Shown: in pieces, positions 51,967 through 59,619 of the stretch
How positions within the stretch are numbered: position 1 is the first letter of the stretch
Layout: every line of letters starts with the position of its first letter
Assembly: GCA_013002225.1 (NCBI GenBank)
Contig: JABDKL010000201.1
Location: forward strand, 1-59,731
DNA: 59,731 nucleotides
Direction: 5' to 3'
Source: Winogradskyella sp.
Lineage (GTDB): Bacteria > Bacteroidota > Bacteroidia > Flavobacteriales > Flavobacteriaceae
Notes under the pieces: generated by a model
The model's input: only the letters and a program-made list of their open reading frames with translations
Databases searched by the model: none
Told to the model about the DNA's origin: nothing
Made by a program: the position numbers and the translations under genes

Positions 51967-53682
51967 ATGAAGAAACATCTTCTATCAATTTTTACATTAC
52001 TATTACCTTTATTAAATTTTTCTCAAGAGGAGGAGATAGGGCTAGACCAAAGGATTGACGAAGCTTTTCAACCAGTCGCAGATTTTTTTACTAGTGTAAT
52101 ATTCTTTCCGATTTATCAAGACGACGTTTATACAATACCATTTGTGTTAGTACTACTAGTAGGTAGTGCCTTATTTTTCACTTTATACTTCGGGTTTCCT
52201 AATATTAGATATTTTAGAACTGCCATTAATACCGTTAGAGGTAAATATGAAGATATAGAAAAGCATGGTGCACAAGAACTGTATGGTGAGGAGGGTATAG
52301 CTCAAGGTCAAGATCTTACTAAGGTAGATATTGAGGCTCACCTTGAGGAGGTGGAAGAGAAACTTGCAGTAGATGATAATTTGGCGATAGATGGTGATAT
52401 TGTAGATACAATCAGAGATGAAAGTTCTGATGGTGAGGTAAGTCATTTTCAAGCTTTGGCGACAGCTGTATCTGGTACTGTAGGTAATGGAAATATCGCT
52501 GGTGTTGCTTTGGCAATTGCATTGGGAGGGCCTGGTGCTACCTTCTGGATGATTATTTGTGGACTTCTTGGAATGTCTACTAAATTCGTAGAATGTACTC
52601 TAGGTGTTCAATATAGAGATGTAGGAGAAGATGGAACAGTTTACGGTGGTCCAATGTATTATATTAGTAAAGGACTTAAAGCCAAAGGCTTTAAAACATT
52701 TGGTAAAATTGCAGCAGGGATATTTGCTGTATTCTGTATTGGTGGTTCTTTTGGTGGTGGTAATGCTGCCCAGTCTAATCAGGCAACAATTGTAATAAAA
52801 GAACTTTTTAATTGGGAAAGTACTGCAGCTGGAGCCATTGTAGGTTTAGTATTGGCGGTGCTGGTTGGTATTATCATAATTGGAGGTATTAAGCGTATCG
52901 CATCAGTTACTGAAAAGGTGGTACCATTTATGGCAGTTATGTATATAGTTGCATGTCTGTATATTATTTTTAGTAATTTCGGACTTATTGATGATGCTAT
53001 CGGCCTAATTGTGCAAGAAGCATTTAATCCCACCGCATTTGGTGTAGGTTCAATAATTGGTGTATTATTGGTAGGGTTTCAAAGAGCAGCATTTTCTAAT
53101 GAGGCTGGTGCAGGATCTGCATCCATTGCGCACTCTGCGGTAAAAACAAAGTATTCAGCATCTGAAGGTTTGGTGGCATTGTTAGAGCCATTTATAGATA
53201 CTGTAGTTATTTGTACAATGACAGCCTTAGTTATTGTTATCTTTAATTTTGGTGGATTCTTTGAGTATGGTGGAGACGGTACTGGTGTCGTTTATATAGA
53301 TGGTATGCCTTTTGAAGGTGCAGGGATTACCTCCGAAGCCTTCAAACAATACATTCCTGGCTCAGAGATTTTCTTAACTGTGGCGGTAGTTCTATTTGCT
53401 GTTTCAACAATGATTTCTTGGTCCTACTACGGATTACAATCTTGGAAGTTTTTATTTGGAAGAGGTAAAACTGCAGATTTAGTTTATAAGCTTTTATTCT
53501 TAACCTTTGTGGTTATTGGAGCGGCGGCAAGTATGAATTCTATTTGGGCATTCTCTGATGCTATGATATTTGCAATGATATTCCCTAATATGGTTGGTCT
53601 CTTCTTCTTGTTTCCTGTTGTTAAGAAACAACTTAAGAGGTACTTGGATGCAATAAAATTAAAGTCTGATGCCATAGACTAA
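51967..53682 (+). CDS. Alanine/glycine:cation symporter (AGCS) with N-terminal extension and acidic insert
   Basis: A 571-residue secondary transporter. The AGCS core is clear: GEVSHFQALATAVSGTVGNG, NIAGVALAIALGGPGATFWM, VQYRDVGEDGTVYGGPMYYI, FSNEAGAGSASIAHSAV and SWSYYGLQSW. Unlike the usual members it begins with a cleavable-looking signal peptide (1-19) and has about 60 mostly acidic residues (96-155, with LEEVEEKLAVDDNLAIDGD) inserted in the cytosolic loop before the core motif. It should import alanine or glycine with Na+. The insert may be a regulatory or metal-binding loop. Monocistronic or coupled to the HhH gene 18 bases downstream. Confidence 0.88.
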   Translation: MKKHLLSIFTLLLPLLNFSQEEEIGLDQRIDEAFQPVADFFTSVIFFPIYQDDVYTIPFVLVLLVGSALFFTLYFGFPNIRYFRTAINTVRGKYEDIEKHGAQELYGEEGIAQGQDLTKVDIEAHLEEVEEKLAVDDNLAIDGDIVDTIRDESSDGEVSHFQALATAVSGTVGNGNIAGVALAIALGGPGATFWMIICGLLGMSTKFVECTLGVQYRDVGEDGTVYGGPMYYISKGLKAKGFKTFGKIAAGIFAVFCIGGSFGGGNAAQSNQATIVIKELFNWESTAAGAIVGLVLAVLVGIIIIGGIKRIASVTEKVVPFMAVMYIVACLYIIFSNFGLIDDAIGLIVQEAFNPTAFGVGSIIGVLLVGFQRAAFSNEAGAGSASIAHSAVKTKYSASEGLVALLEPFIDTVVICTMTALVIVIFNFGGFFEYGGDGTGVVYIDGMPFEGAGITSEAFKQYIPGSEIFLTVAVVLFAVSTMISWSYYGLQSWKFLFGRGKTADLVYKLLFLTFVVIGAAASMNSIWAFSDAMIFAMIFPNMVGLFFLFPVVKKQLKRYLDAIKLKSDAID

Positions 53683-53700
53683 ACTAATTCATTAAATATT

Positions 53701-54573
53701 ATGAAATCCCATTTCCAGTTTTCTAAAAAACAAAGAAGTGGGATTTTTTTATTGATTGCTATCATTGTGCTATTACAATCAATTTTTATAATAAAAAATA
53801 ATAGGGAGGCTGAACCATTTATTGTTAATGACGAACTTATAAAATTTAACAATGAAGTTGATTCTTTACGTTTATTAGCGGAAGAAAAAACTAAACCAAA
53901 AATCTACCCCTTCAATCCTAATTACTTAACAGATTATAAAGGGTATACTCTTGGTATGTCTAATGAAGAAATTGATAGACTTCATTCATATCGGGCAAAA
54001 AATAAATGGGTGAACTCGGCGAAAGAATTTCAAAATATAACTAAAGTATCAGATTCTTTATTGAATGAAATCTCTGAATATTTTAAATTTCCTGAATGGG
54101 TATCCTCACGAAATTCGAATACCAGCACATATAAAAATGTCTATGACAACGATAAACCAAAATCTTATAATCAGAAAATAGATTTAAACCTGGCAACAGC
54201 TAGTCAATTGAAGAAAGTTTATGGCATTGGTGAAAAATTATCAGAACGGATAATTGCTTATCGTAATAAATCTAATGGTGGCTTTATAGCAGATAATGAG
54301 CTCTTTGAAGTTTATGGTTTAGAAGAAGAAGTAATTGAGAGAATTAAGCACGATTTTACTGTTAAAACACCAAGGGCTATTGAAAAGATAAACTTAAATA
54401 CAGCAACTAGAGATGATTTAGTTACTGTTAAGTATATAGACTATGAAGTGGCACACAAAATTATTGAGGAGAGAAACTTAAGAGAGGGCTTTAAATCGCT
54501 AGAAGAATTAACAAAAGTTGAAGATTTTCCAATCCATAAGATCGAGATAATTAAGTTATATTTGCATCTATAA
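53701..54573 (+). CDS. Membrane-anchored helix-hairpin-helix protein (ComEA-like)
   Basis: A 290-residue protein with one N-terminal membrane helix (about 15-31, GIFLLIAIIVLLQSIFII) and two or three helix-hairpin-helix units: LTDYKGYTLGMSNEEIDRLH (weak, near 80), IDLNLATASQLKKVYGIGEKL near 160 and INLNTATRDDLVTVKYIDYEV near 230. The NLNTA and GIGxxL signatures are those of ComEA-type DNA-binding domains. It could bind incoming DNA at the membrane, but no competence genes are near. Its relation to the upstream symporter is positional only. Confidence 0.78.
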   Translation: MKSHFQFSKKQRSGIFLLIAIIVLLQSIFIIKNNREAEPFIVNDELIKFNNEVDSLRLLAEEKTKPKIYPFNPNYLTDYKGYTLGMSNEEIDRLHSYRAKNKWVNSAKEFQNITKVSDSLLNEISEYFKFPEWVSSRNSNTSTYKNVYDNDKPKSYNQKIDLNLATASQLKKVYGIGEKLSERIIAYRNKSNGGFIADNELFEVYGLEEEVIERIKHDFTVKTPRAIEKINLNTATRDDLVTVKYIDYEVAHKIIEERNLREGFKSLEELTKVEDFPIHKIEIIKLYLHL

Positions 54574-54586
54574 AAAATTGTAATAC

Positions 54587-55753
54587 ATGTCTGATTTATA
54601 TTTTACAGAAGAGCATAATTTATTTAGAGAAAGTTTAAGAGATTTTCTGCAAAAAGAGGTATTGCCACATATTGACAAATGGGAAGAAACTGGTCAAATT
54701 GAACGTTTTATATGGAAGAAGTTCGGTGATATGGGCTATTTTGGTTTAGCATATCCTGAGAAATACGGAGGACTCGATTTAGACTTATTCTATACGGTTA
54801 TCCTTTTAGAAGAATTGCAAAGAATGAACTCAGGTGGTTTTGCAGCTGCGATATGGGCACATGCTTATTTGGCGATGACCCATTTAAATAAGGAGGGCGA
54901 CGAATCGATTAAAGAAAAGTATTTAACAGATAGTATCTCTGGAGATAAAATAGGCTGTTTATGCATTACAGAACCGTTTGGAGGCAGTGATGTCGCTGGT
55001 ATGAGAACAACTGCCATTAAAAAAGGTGATAATTATGTAATTAATGGCTCTAAGACATTTATAACTAATGGTGTTTACAGTGATTATTTAGTTGTAGCAG
55101 CTAAGACGAACCCGGATTTAGGAAATAAAGGGATTAGCATTTTTGTAATGGATAGAGATACACCAGGAATTTCTGCTACAAAATTAGATAAGTTGGGATG
55201 GAGAGCCTCAGATACTGGTGAAATAGCATTCGATAATGTAGAAATCCCAGCAGCCAATTTAATGGGTGAAGAAGGTCAAGGTTTTCCTTATATAATGCAA
55301 CATTTTGCTTTAGAGCGTTTAATAATGGGGGTTAATGCTCACGCCAGAGCAGAATTTGCCCTAGAGTACGCTAAACAGTATATGAGCGAAAGAACAGCCT
55401 TTGGTAGGACTATCGATAAATTTCAAGCTTTACGTCATACGTATGCAGAAGCTGTTACTAAGATGGAGATCTGTAAGCAATATAATTATTATGTTACAAA
55501 GCGATTAGATAAAGGTGATTATGTAGTAAAAGAAGCTACAATGTCAAAACTTCAATCTACGAAAATGGCAGACGAGGTTATCTATGATTGTCTTCAGTTT
55601 TTAGGCGGTTACGGATATATGGAAGAGTATCCATTAGCACGTATGTCTCGCGATAGTCGTTTAGGACCAATTGGAGGCGGAACATCTGAAATTTTAAAAG
55701 AGATTATCGCCAAAATGGTAATCGACGAAAAGGACTATAAGCCAGCAACATAA
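54587..55753 (+). CDS. Acyl-CoA dehydrogenase
   Basis: A 388-residue FAD enzyme of the acyl-CoA dehydrogenase family. CITEPFGGSDVAGMRTTA (FAD and substrate binding), GSKTFITNG, DKLGWRASDTGEIAFDNVEIP, FGRTIDKFQALRH, FLGGYGYMEEYP and GGTSEILKEIIA are in the usual order. The MCAD catalytic Glu position near the C-terminus is Gly here (GGGTSE), and Glu243 in HFALERL matches the base of isovaleryl- and long-chain enzymes. It oxidises an acyl-CoA to the enoyl-CoA in beta-oxidation or branched amino acid breakdown. Its last 50 bases are duplicated downstream at 55791. Confidence 0.92.
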   Translation: MSDLYFTEEHNLFRESLRDFLQKEVLPHIDKWEETGQIERFIWKKFGDMGYFGLAYPEKYGGLDLDLFYTVILLEELQRMNSGGFAAAIWAHAYLAMTHLNKEGDESIKEKYLTDSISGDKIGCLCITEPFGGSDVAGMRTTAIKKGDNYVINGSKTFITNGVYSDYLVVAAKTNPDLGNKGISIFVMDRDTPGISATKLDKLGWRASDTGEIAFDNVEIPAANLMGEEGQGFPYIMQHFALERLIMGVNAHARAEFALEYAKQYMSERTAFGRTIDKFQALRHTYAEAVTKMEICKQYNYYVTKRLDKGDYVVKEATMSKLQSTKMADEVIYDCLQFLGGYGYMEEYPLARMSRDSRLGPIGGGTSEILKEIIAKMVIDEKDYKPAT

Positions 55754-55892
55754 AAATAATTGATTCTGTTTTGGCGAAAATTGTTTTTCATTATCGCCAA
55801 AATGGTAATCGACGAAAAGGATTATAAGCCAGCCACATAAGGATAATTGATTCTGTTTTGGCGAAAATTATTTTTCATTATCGCCATAATGG
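55704..55892 (+). repeat. 87-bp tandem repeat that copies the 3' end of the acyl-CoA dehydrogenase gene
   Basis: Unit 1 is 55704-55790, unit 2 is 55791-55877, and a partial third copy starts at 55878 (first 15 bases similar). The copies differ at only a few bases. The first 50 bases of unit 1 are the coding tail of the acyl-CoA dehydrogenase gene, including its stop, so unit 2 is a non-translated ghost of that tail. Each boundary also carries the inverted repeat TTTTGGCGA...TCGCCAAAA (55769-55777 with 55794-55802). Confidence 0.9.
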
Positions 55893-55968
55893 TATTTATA
55901 AAACGCGTTTAGCTGGCAAAATGACGTTAAGTGATTATACTTAACCATAGTTTAAATATGTAGAATTA

Positions 55969-55998
55969 AAAACCTGTGAAATTTTTCACAGGTTTTTT
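55969..55998 (+). terminator. Intrinsic terminator upstream of the amylase gene
   Basis: An A-rich arm 55969-55981 pairs with 55984-55996 and is followed by T; the middle must open as the loop. The remaining gap between 55893 and 56124 contains this terminator and a -7 box and no gene. Confidence 0.75.
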
Positions 55999-56067
55999 GC
56001 GTTATATTCATTTTAAGCGTTATTTTTTTAATAAATTATCAACACGAAAACGATTTCGCTGAATGTG

Positions 56068-56075
56068 TAATTTTG
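56068..56075 (+). promoter_or_regulatory. Probable -7 box of the amylase gene
   Basis: TAATTTTG, an exact TAnnTTTG match, ends 49 bases before the ATG at 56125. No TTG was seen at the expected -33 position. Confidence 0.4.
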
Positions 56076-56124
56076 TTCTCAGCATATATTCTTGTAGCTT
56101 TAAGTATAACTAATTTTAAACACT

Positions 56125-57501
56125 ATGAAAAATTTAAAACTTATTGGAATTGTATGTTTTTTGTTTTGCCTACTTAGTTGTAGTCAGGACGAAGTAGTTT
56201 TGGAGCAGCAAGCGAATCAACCAGCAAAACCTAGTATTTTAAATTCAAAGAATGGTTTAAAACCTATAGGTTCTGGTGTCATGATGCAAGCTTTTTATTG
56301 GGATGTGCCAGCTGGTGGAACGTGGTGGAATACAGTAAGCTCAAAGGTAGCTGCCTGGAGTAATGTCGGAATTGATGCTATTTGGGTTCCCCCTGCCTCA
56401 AAAGCTCAAAATGGTCCTTTTTCTATGGGGTATGACCCTTTTGATTATTTCGATTTTGGAGAGTACAACCAAATGGGAAGTATTGAGACACGGTTTGGAT
56501 CGAGAGCTGAATTAATAAATATGGTAAACACAGCTCACCAGAATGGACTTAGTGTTATTGCAGATATTGTATTAAATCACAATAGTGGTGGTGATAGTGA
56601 GGCTAACCCTTATACGGGAGGAAATACTTGGACAGACTTTAATCCATTGTCTGGTAAATTTTATCGTTCGGCAACGGATTTTCATGCCAATAATATCCAC
56701 TCAAACGATAGTGGTGTTTTTGGTGGTTTTCCGGATTTGTGCCACAATCAAACATATGTTCAAGATTGGTTATGGAAAAATTCTAATAGTGTTGCCAAAT
56801 ATTACAAAGATGTTATTGGGTTTGATGGTTGGCGTTTTGACTATGTAAAAGGATTTGATCCATGGGTAGTTAAAGCCTGGAAAGATGAAGTTGGTGGCTT
56901 CTCTGTTGGCGAATTGTGGGATAGTAATGTTTCGTTATTAAGTTCATGGACAAATTCGGCAGATGCCAGTGCCTTCGACTTTGCGTGTTATTATAAAATG
57001 AAAGACGCATTTATGGGCAATAACCTTAGTGTGCTTAATGATAACATGTTATGGAAACAGAACGCTTCTAAAGCTGTTACGTTTGTTACTAATCATGATA
57101 CGGATGAAATAACGAATAATAAAATTCTGGCCTACGCCTATATTTTGACACATGAAGGATATCCTACTATTTTTTATAAGGATTATGAAGAGTGGTTAAA
57201 TAAAGAACGGATGAATAATCTAATTTGGATTCATAATAATCTTGCCGGAGGATCGACCAACATTTTACATGCCGATAGTGATGAATACATTGCCAGAAGA
57301 AATGGATATAATAACTCTGGTCTGGTAGTTTATATAAATAATTCTAATTCATGGCTAGAAAGATGGGTAGAAACCAACTGGTCTAGCACGGTTATTAAGG
57401 ATTACACCGGGCATTCAAATTGGGAGCCGACGACGCAATCTGGTAAATGGGTGAAAATACAAGCACCTCCAAAGAGTTACTCTGTTTGGTCAGTTAAATA
57501 A
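56125..57501 (+). CDS. GH13 alpha-amylase lipoprotein, archaeal (GH13_7-like) type
   Basis: A 458-residue lipoprotein (lipobox LLSC, Cys19), so membrane-attached and probably surface-exposed. GH13 regions are complete: ADIVLNHNSGGD, GWRFDYVKGF with nucleophile Asp239, VGELWD with acid Glu263 and VTNHDTDE with Asp325. The sequence MMQAFYWDVPAGGTWWNTV, MGYDPFDYFDFGEYNQMGS and KDYEEWLNKERMNNLIWIHN follows, as I recall it, the Pyrococcus/Thermococcus secreted alpha-amylases closely, including the C-terminal domain ending in YSVW. It cuts alpha-1,4 links in starch or glycogen. It stands alone with no susCD genes. Relation to archaeal enzymes needs a tree. Confidence 0.9.
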   Translation: MKNLKLIGIVCFLFCLLSCSQDEVVLEQQANQPAKPSILNSKNGLKPIGSGVMMQAFYWDVPAGGTWWNTVSSKVAAWSNVGIDAIWVPPASKAQNGPFSMGYDPFDYFDFGEYNQMGSIETRFGSRAELINMVNTAHQNGLSVIADIVLNHNSGGDSEANPYTGGNTWTDFNPLSGKFYRSATDFHANNIHSNDSGVFGGFPDLCHNQTYVQDWLWKNSNSVAKYYKDVIGFDGWRFDYVKGFDPWVVKAWKDEVGGFSVGELWDSNVSLLSSWTNSADASAFDFACYYKMKDAFMGNNLSVLNDNMLWKQNASKAVTFVTNHDTDEITNNKILAYAYILTHEGYPTIFYKDYEEWLNKERMNNLIWIHNNLAGGSTNILHADSDEYIARRNGYNNSGLVVYINNSNSWLERWVETNWSSTVIKDYTGHSNWEPTTQSGKWVKIQAPPKSYSVWSVK

Positions 57502-57520
57502 ATGAAAATAGTAATAGAGA

Positions 57521-57550
57521 AAAAATCCTGCACTATGGCAGGATTTTTTT
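57521..57550 (+). terminator. Intrinsic terminator after the amylase gene
   Basis: An 11-bp perfect stem (57521-57531 with 57538-57548), 6-base loop and T run to 57550. Confidence 0.87.
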
Positions 57551-57610
57551 ATTAGGAGCCAATATATAGCCAAACTAATAGTTATATTTATTACCTGTCA
57601 TAAATCATTC

Positions 57611-58501
57611 ATGAGTGTAAAAAAATTTTCAGATTATTTATCCCTAGAAAGAGCCTATTCTAAGCATACAGTTATGGCTTATATTAGAGATATAGAAATG
57701 TTTCAGAAGTTTTTAAACAAGGAGCATGAGAAAATAGAGTTACAAGAAGTGGGGTATTCCGAAATAAGACAATGGATAGTGCAATTAGTTAATGATGGAA
57801 AATCTAATAAAACGGTAAACAGAAAAATTTCTTCTTTAAACTCCTACTATAAGTTTTTATTAAAAATAGATGCCTTAAAACTAAATCCATTAAAACAACA
57901 CAAGGCGTTGAAGGTTGCTAAAAAAGTACAGTTACCATTTTCACGAGAAGAATTACAGACAGTCCTTAATAATTCAATTAAAATTATAGACTTTGAAAGT
58001 GCCAGAGATCAATTAATGGTAGAATTGTTTTATGCCACAGGGATTAGGCGTATAGAATTGGTTAATATAAAATTAATAGATATAGATTTTAAGAACCAGC
58101 AACTTAAAATATTAGGGAAACGAAATAAAGAGCGTTACATACCTATAATCACTTCGCTTATTAATTCTATAGACCTTTATTTAAAGTACCGTAGTGATTT
58201 GCCTACAATAATAGATGCGGACAATTTATTTTTAACAAAAAAGGGTCTTAAAGTTTATGAAATGCTTGTCTACAGGATAATAAATAAGTATTTTAGTGTG
58301 GTATCGTCGAAGATAAAATGTAGCCCACATGTTTTAAGACACTCTTTTGCGACACATCTATTAAATGAAGGTGCAGATTTAAATGCAGTAAAAGAACTGT
58401 TGGGGCATACAAGTTTGGCAGCAACCCAAGTCTATACACATAATAGTATAGAAGAATTAAAAAAGGTTTACGCTAATACGCACCCAAGAAATAGGACTTA
58501 A
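57611..58501 (+). CDS. xerC: Tyrosine recombinase XerC/XerD family
   Basis: A 296-residue tyrosine recombinase with an N-terminal core-binding SAM-like domain (FSDYLSLERAYSKHTVMAY) and a catalytic domain. The catalytic residues are all present: Arg146 in ATGIRRIEL, His240 and Arg243 in HVLRHSFATH, His266 in LLGHTSL and the nucleophile Tyr275 in TQVYTH. Size and motifs fit chromosome-dimer resolvases XerC/XerD, not a phage integrase, and no att site or mobile genes are near. Which of the two paralogues it is cannot be told here; xerC is my preferred name. Confidence 0.87.
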   Translation: MSVKKFSDYLSLERAYSKHTVMAYIRDIEMFQKFLNKEHEKIELQEVGYSEIRQWIVQLVNDGKSNKTVNRKISSLNSYYKFLLKIDALKLNPLKQHKALKVAKKVQLPFSREELQTVLNNSIKIIDFESARDQLMVELFYATGIRRIELVNIKLIDIDFKNQQLKILGKRNKERYIPIITSLINSIDLYLKYRSDLPTIIDADNLFLTKKGLKVYEMLVYRIINKYFSVVSSKIKCSPHVLRHSFATHLLNEGADLNAVKELLGHTSLAATQVYTHNSIEELKKVYANTHPRNRT

Positions 58502-58576
58502 AACCTGTTTTTATTTGGACTTATAAAAGTAGAATATTTAAGATGTTAGATTAGAAATTAACTAAAATTAGAATTT

Positions 58577-58879
58577 ATGAAAGTGAACACGCAATCCGTC
58601 AATTTTACAGCAGATAAAAAATTAATAAACTTCATTCAAAGGCGAATGGATAAATTAGATATGTTTTATGATAAAATAATTCAGTCAGATGTTTATTTGA
58701 AAGTTGAAAATACCAGCGAGAAACAAAATAAAATTTTTGAAGCAAAGGTTAAAGTGCCAGGAGATAGCTTTGTTGTAAAAAAACAATGTAAAACCTTTGA
58801 AGAAGGTGCAGATAGCGCAATTTCATCATTAGAAAGACAGATTAAAAAACGAAAGGAAAAATTAAGATCATATCTCTAA
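58577..58879 (+). CDS. hpf: Short ribosome hibernation factor (HPF/RaiA family)
   Basis: A 100-residue protein of the S30AE/HPF type: VNTQSVNFTADKKLINFIQ at the start, MDKLDMFYDKIIQSDVYLKV, KIFEAKVKVPGDSFVVKKQ, then a basic C-terminus ERQIKKRKEKLRSYL. It binds at the decoding site of inactive 30S subunits. It is the short form without the dimerisation domain of long HPF. It lies 75 bases after the recombinase and just before the tRNA-tuf region, as in related genomes. Confidence 0.88.
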   Translation: MKVNTQSVNFTADKKLINFIQRRMDKLDMFYDKIIQSDVYLKVENTSEKQNKIFEAKVKVPGDSFVVKKQCKTFEEGADSAISSLERQIKKRKEKLRSYL

Positions 58880-58900
58880 AGAAAATTTTTGTAAAAATGT

Positions 58901-58930
58901 TTTGAATAAAAAAATAAAACATTACATTTG
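58901..58930 (+). promoter_or_regulatory. Promoter of the tRNA-tuf operon
   Basis: TTTG at 58901-58904, 18 bases, TACATTTG at 58923-58930, an exact -7 box. The predicted start point (about 58935) is inside the following GAAA-loop hairpin, about 60 bases before tRNA-Thr. Confidence 0.65.
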
Positions 58931-58934
58931 CAGT

Positions 58935-58957
58935 CCGTTAGAAATAGCGGGCTTTTT
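58935..58957 (+). other. GAAA-tetraloop hairpin with U run at the tRNA operon 5' end
   Basis: CCGTTA (58935-58940) pairs with TAGCGG (58945-58950) across a GAAA tetraloop and is followed by GC and six T. It looks like a short intrinsic terminator but sits at the predicted transcription start, so it could end hpf transcription or form the 5' cap structure of the tRNA operon transcript. Confidence 0.55.
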
Positions 58958-58993
58958 TATGGTCAGATTTTGGCTTAAAAAAGTACAAAAAAA

Positions 58994-59067
58994 GCCGATG
59001 TAGCTCAGCTGGCTAGAGCAGCTGATTTGTAATCAGCAGGTCGTGGGTTCGAGTCCCTCCATCGGCT
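58994..59067 (+). tRNA. tRNA-Thr (anticodon TGT)
   Basis: Acceptor stem GCCGATG/CATCGGC, D arm AGCTCAGCTGGCTAGAGC, anticodon loop TTTGTAA with anticodon TGT, and T arm GTGGGTTCGAGTCCC. CCA is not encoded. First tRNA of the cluster before tuf. Confidence 0.96.
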
Positions 59068-59097
59068 CTTTTAAAAGTTCATTTTTTTTTGTGATTT

Positions 59098-59180
59098 GGG
59101 GAGATACTCAAGCGGCCAACGAGGACAGACTGTAAATCTGTTGGTTTTTACCTTCGCAGGTTCGAATCCTGCTCTCCCCA
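59098..59180 (+). tRNA. tRNA-Tyr (anticodon GTA)
   Basis: Acceptor stem GGGGAGA/TCTCCCC, a long class II variable arm, anticodon loop CTGTAAA with anticodon GTA, and T arm GCAGGTTCGAATCCTGC. 83 nt without encoded CCA. Confidence 0.96.
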
Positions 59181-59245
59181 CAAAAATTTTTAAAGTAGAA
59201 GTTGTCAAAAGTTCACTTTTGTAAAACTACATTTAAAAAATCTTT

Positions 59246-59292
59246 GGATTGGGTCACCAATCCCGGATCACTGAGTGAAACGAAGTAATCCA
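59246..59292. repeat. Inverted-repeat element between tRNA-Tyr and tRNA-Gly
   Basis: GGATTGG GTCA CCAATCC (59246-59263) is a perfect 7-bp hairpin, followed by CGGATCACTGAGTGAAACG and AAGTAATCC, which together look like a decayed copy of the interspersed palindromic repeats common in Flavobacteriaceae genomes. It lies in the 163-base gap of the tRNA cluster, which has no gene. A second hairpin CAAAACT ATGC AGTTTTG follows at 59319-59336. Confidence 0.5.
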
Positions 59293-59343
59293 AAATTATT
59301 TGAAATATTGAATCCTTTCAAAACTATGCAGTTTTGATAAAAT

Positions 59344-59416
59344 GCGAGAGTAGCTCAGTTGGTAGAGCGTCAGCCTTCCAAGCTGAATGTCGCCGGTTCG
59401 AACCCGGTCTCTCGCT
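59344..59416 (+). tRNA. tRNA-Gly (anticodon TCC)
   Basis: Acceptor stem GCGAGAG/CTCTCGC, D arm AGCTCAGTTGGTAGAGC, anticodon loop CTTCCAA with anticodon TCC and T arm GCCGGTTCGAACCCGGT. 73 nt without encoded CCA. Confidence 0.96.
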
Positions 59417-59422
59417 CTAAAT

Positions 59423-59442
59423 ATTCCTGCGAAGGCAGGAAT
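59423..59442. repeat. Short palindromic repeat between tRNA-Gly and tRNA-Thr
   Basis: ATTCCTGC GAAG GCAGGAAT is a perfect 8-bp hairpin with a GAAG loop followed by CTCATT. This sequence is, as I recall, a frequent interspersed element in flavobacterial genomes. Here it sits in the 60-base spacer of a tRNA cluster. Confidence 0.5.
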
Positions 59443-59476
59443 CTCATTTTTGGTAATGAGGATGTAAACACTTTAC

Positions 59477-59548
59477 GCCGGTGTAGCTCAGGGGTAGAGC
59501 GTTTCCTTGGTAAGGAAGAGGTCACGAGTTCAAATCTCGTCATTGGCT
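59477..59548 (+). tRNA. tRNA-Thr (anticodon GGT)
   Basis: Acceptor stem GCCGGTG/CATTGGC with two G-U pairs, D arm AGCTCAGGGGTAGAGC, anticodon loop TTGGTAA with anticodon GGT and T arm CACGAGTTCAAATCTCGT. 72 nt without encoded CCA. Second tRNA-Thr of the cluster, 71 bases before tuf. Confidence 0.95.
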
Positions 59549-59619
59549 CTTTTTTGAAAAAGGAAGAATAGAGTAAACAATTGAACACTAATATTAAATA
59601 AGAATAAAATAAATTAAAC

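Noticed and set aside
57611-58501. Integrase of a mobile element near a tRNA cluster
   Set aside because: Size, motifs and neighbours fit a housekeeping Xer recombinase; no direct repeats of a tRNA end, no phage or conjugation genes.
59359-59571. Plus-strand frame of 70 codons over the same tRNAs
   Set aside because: It runs through two tRNA genes and has no independent start signal or family.
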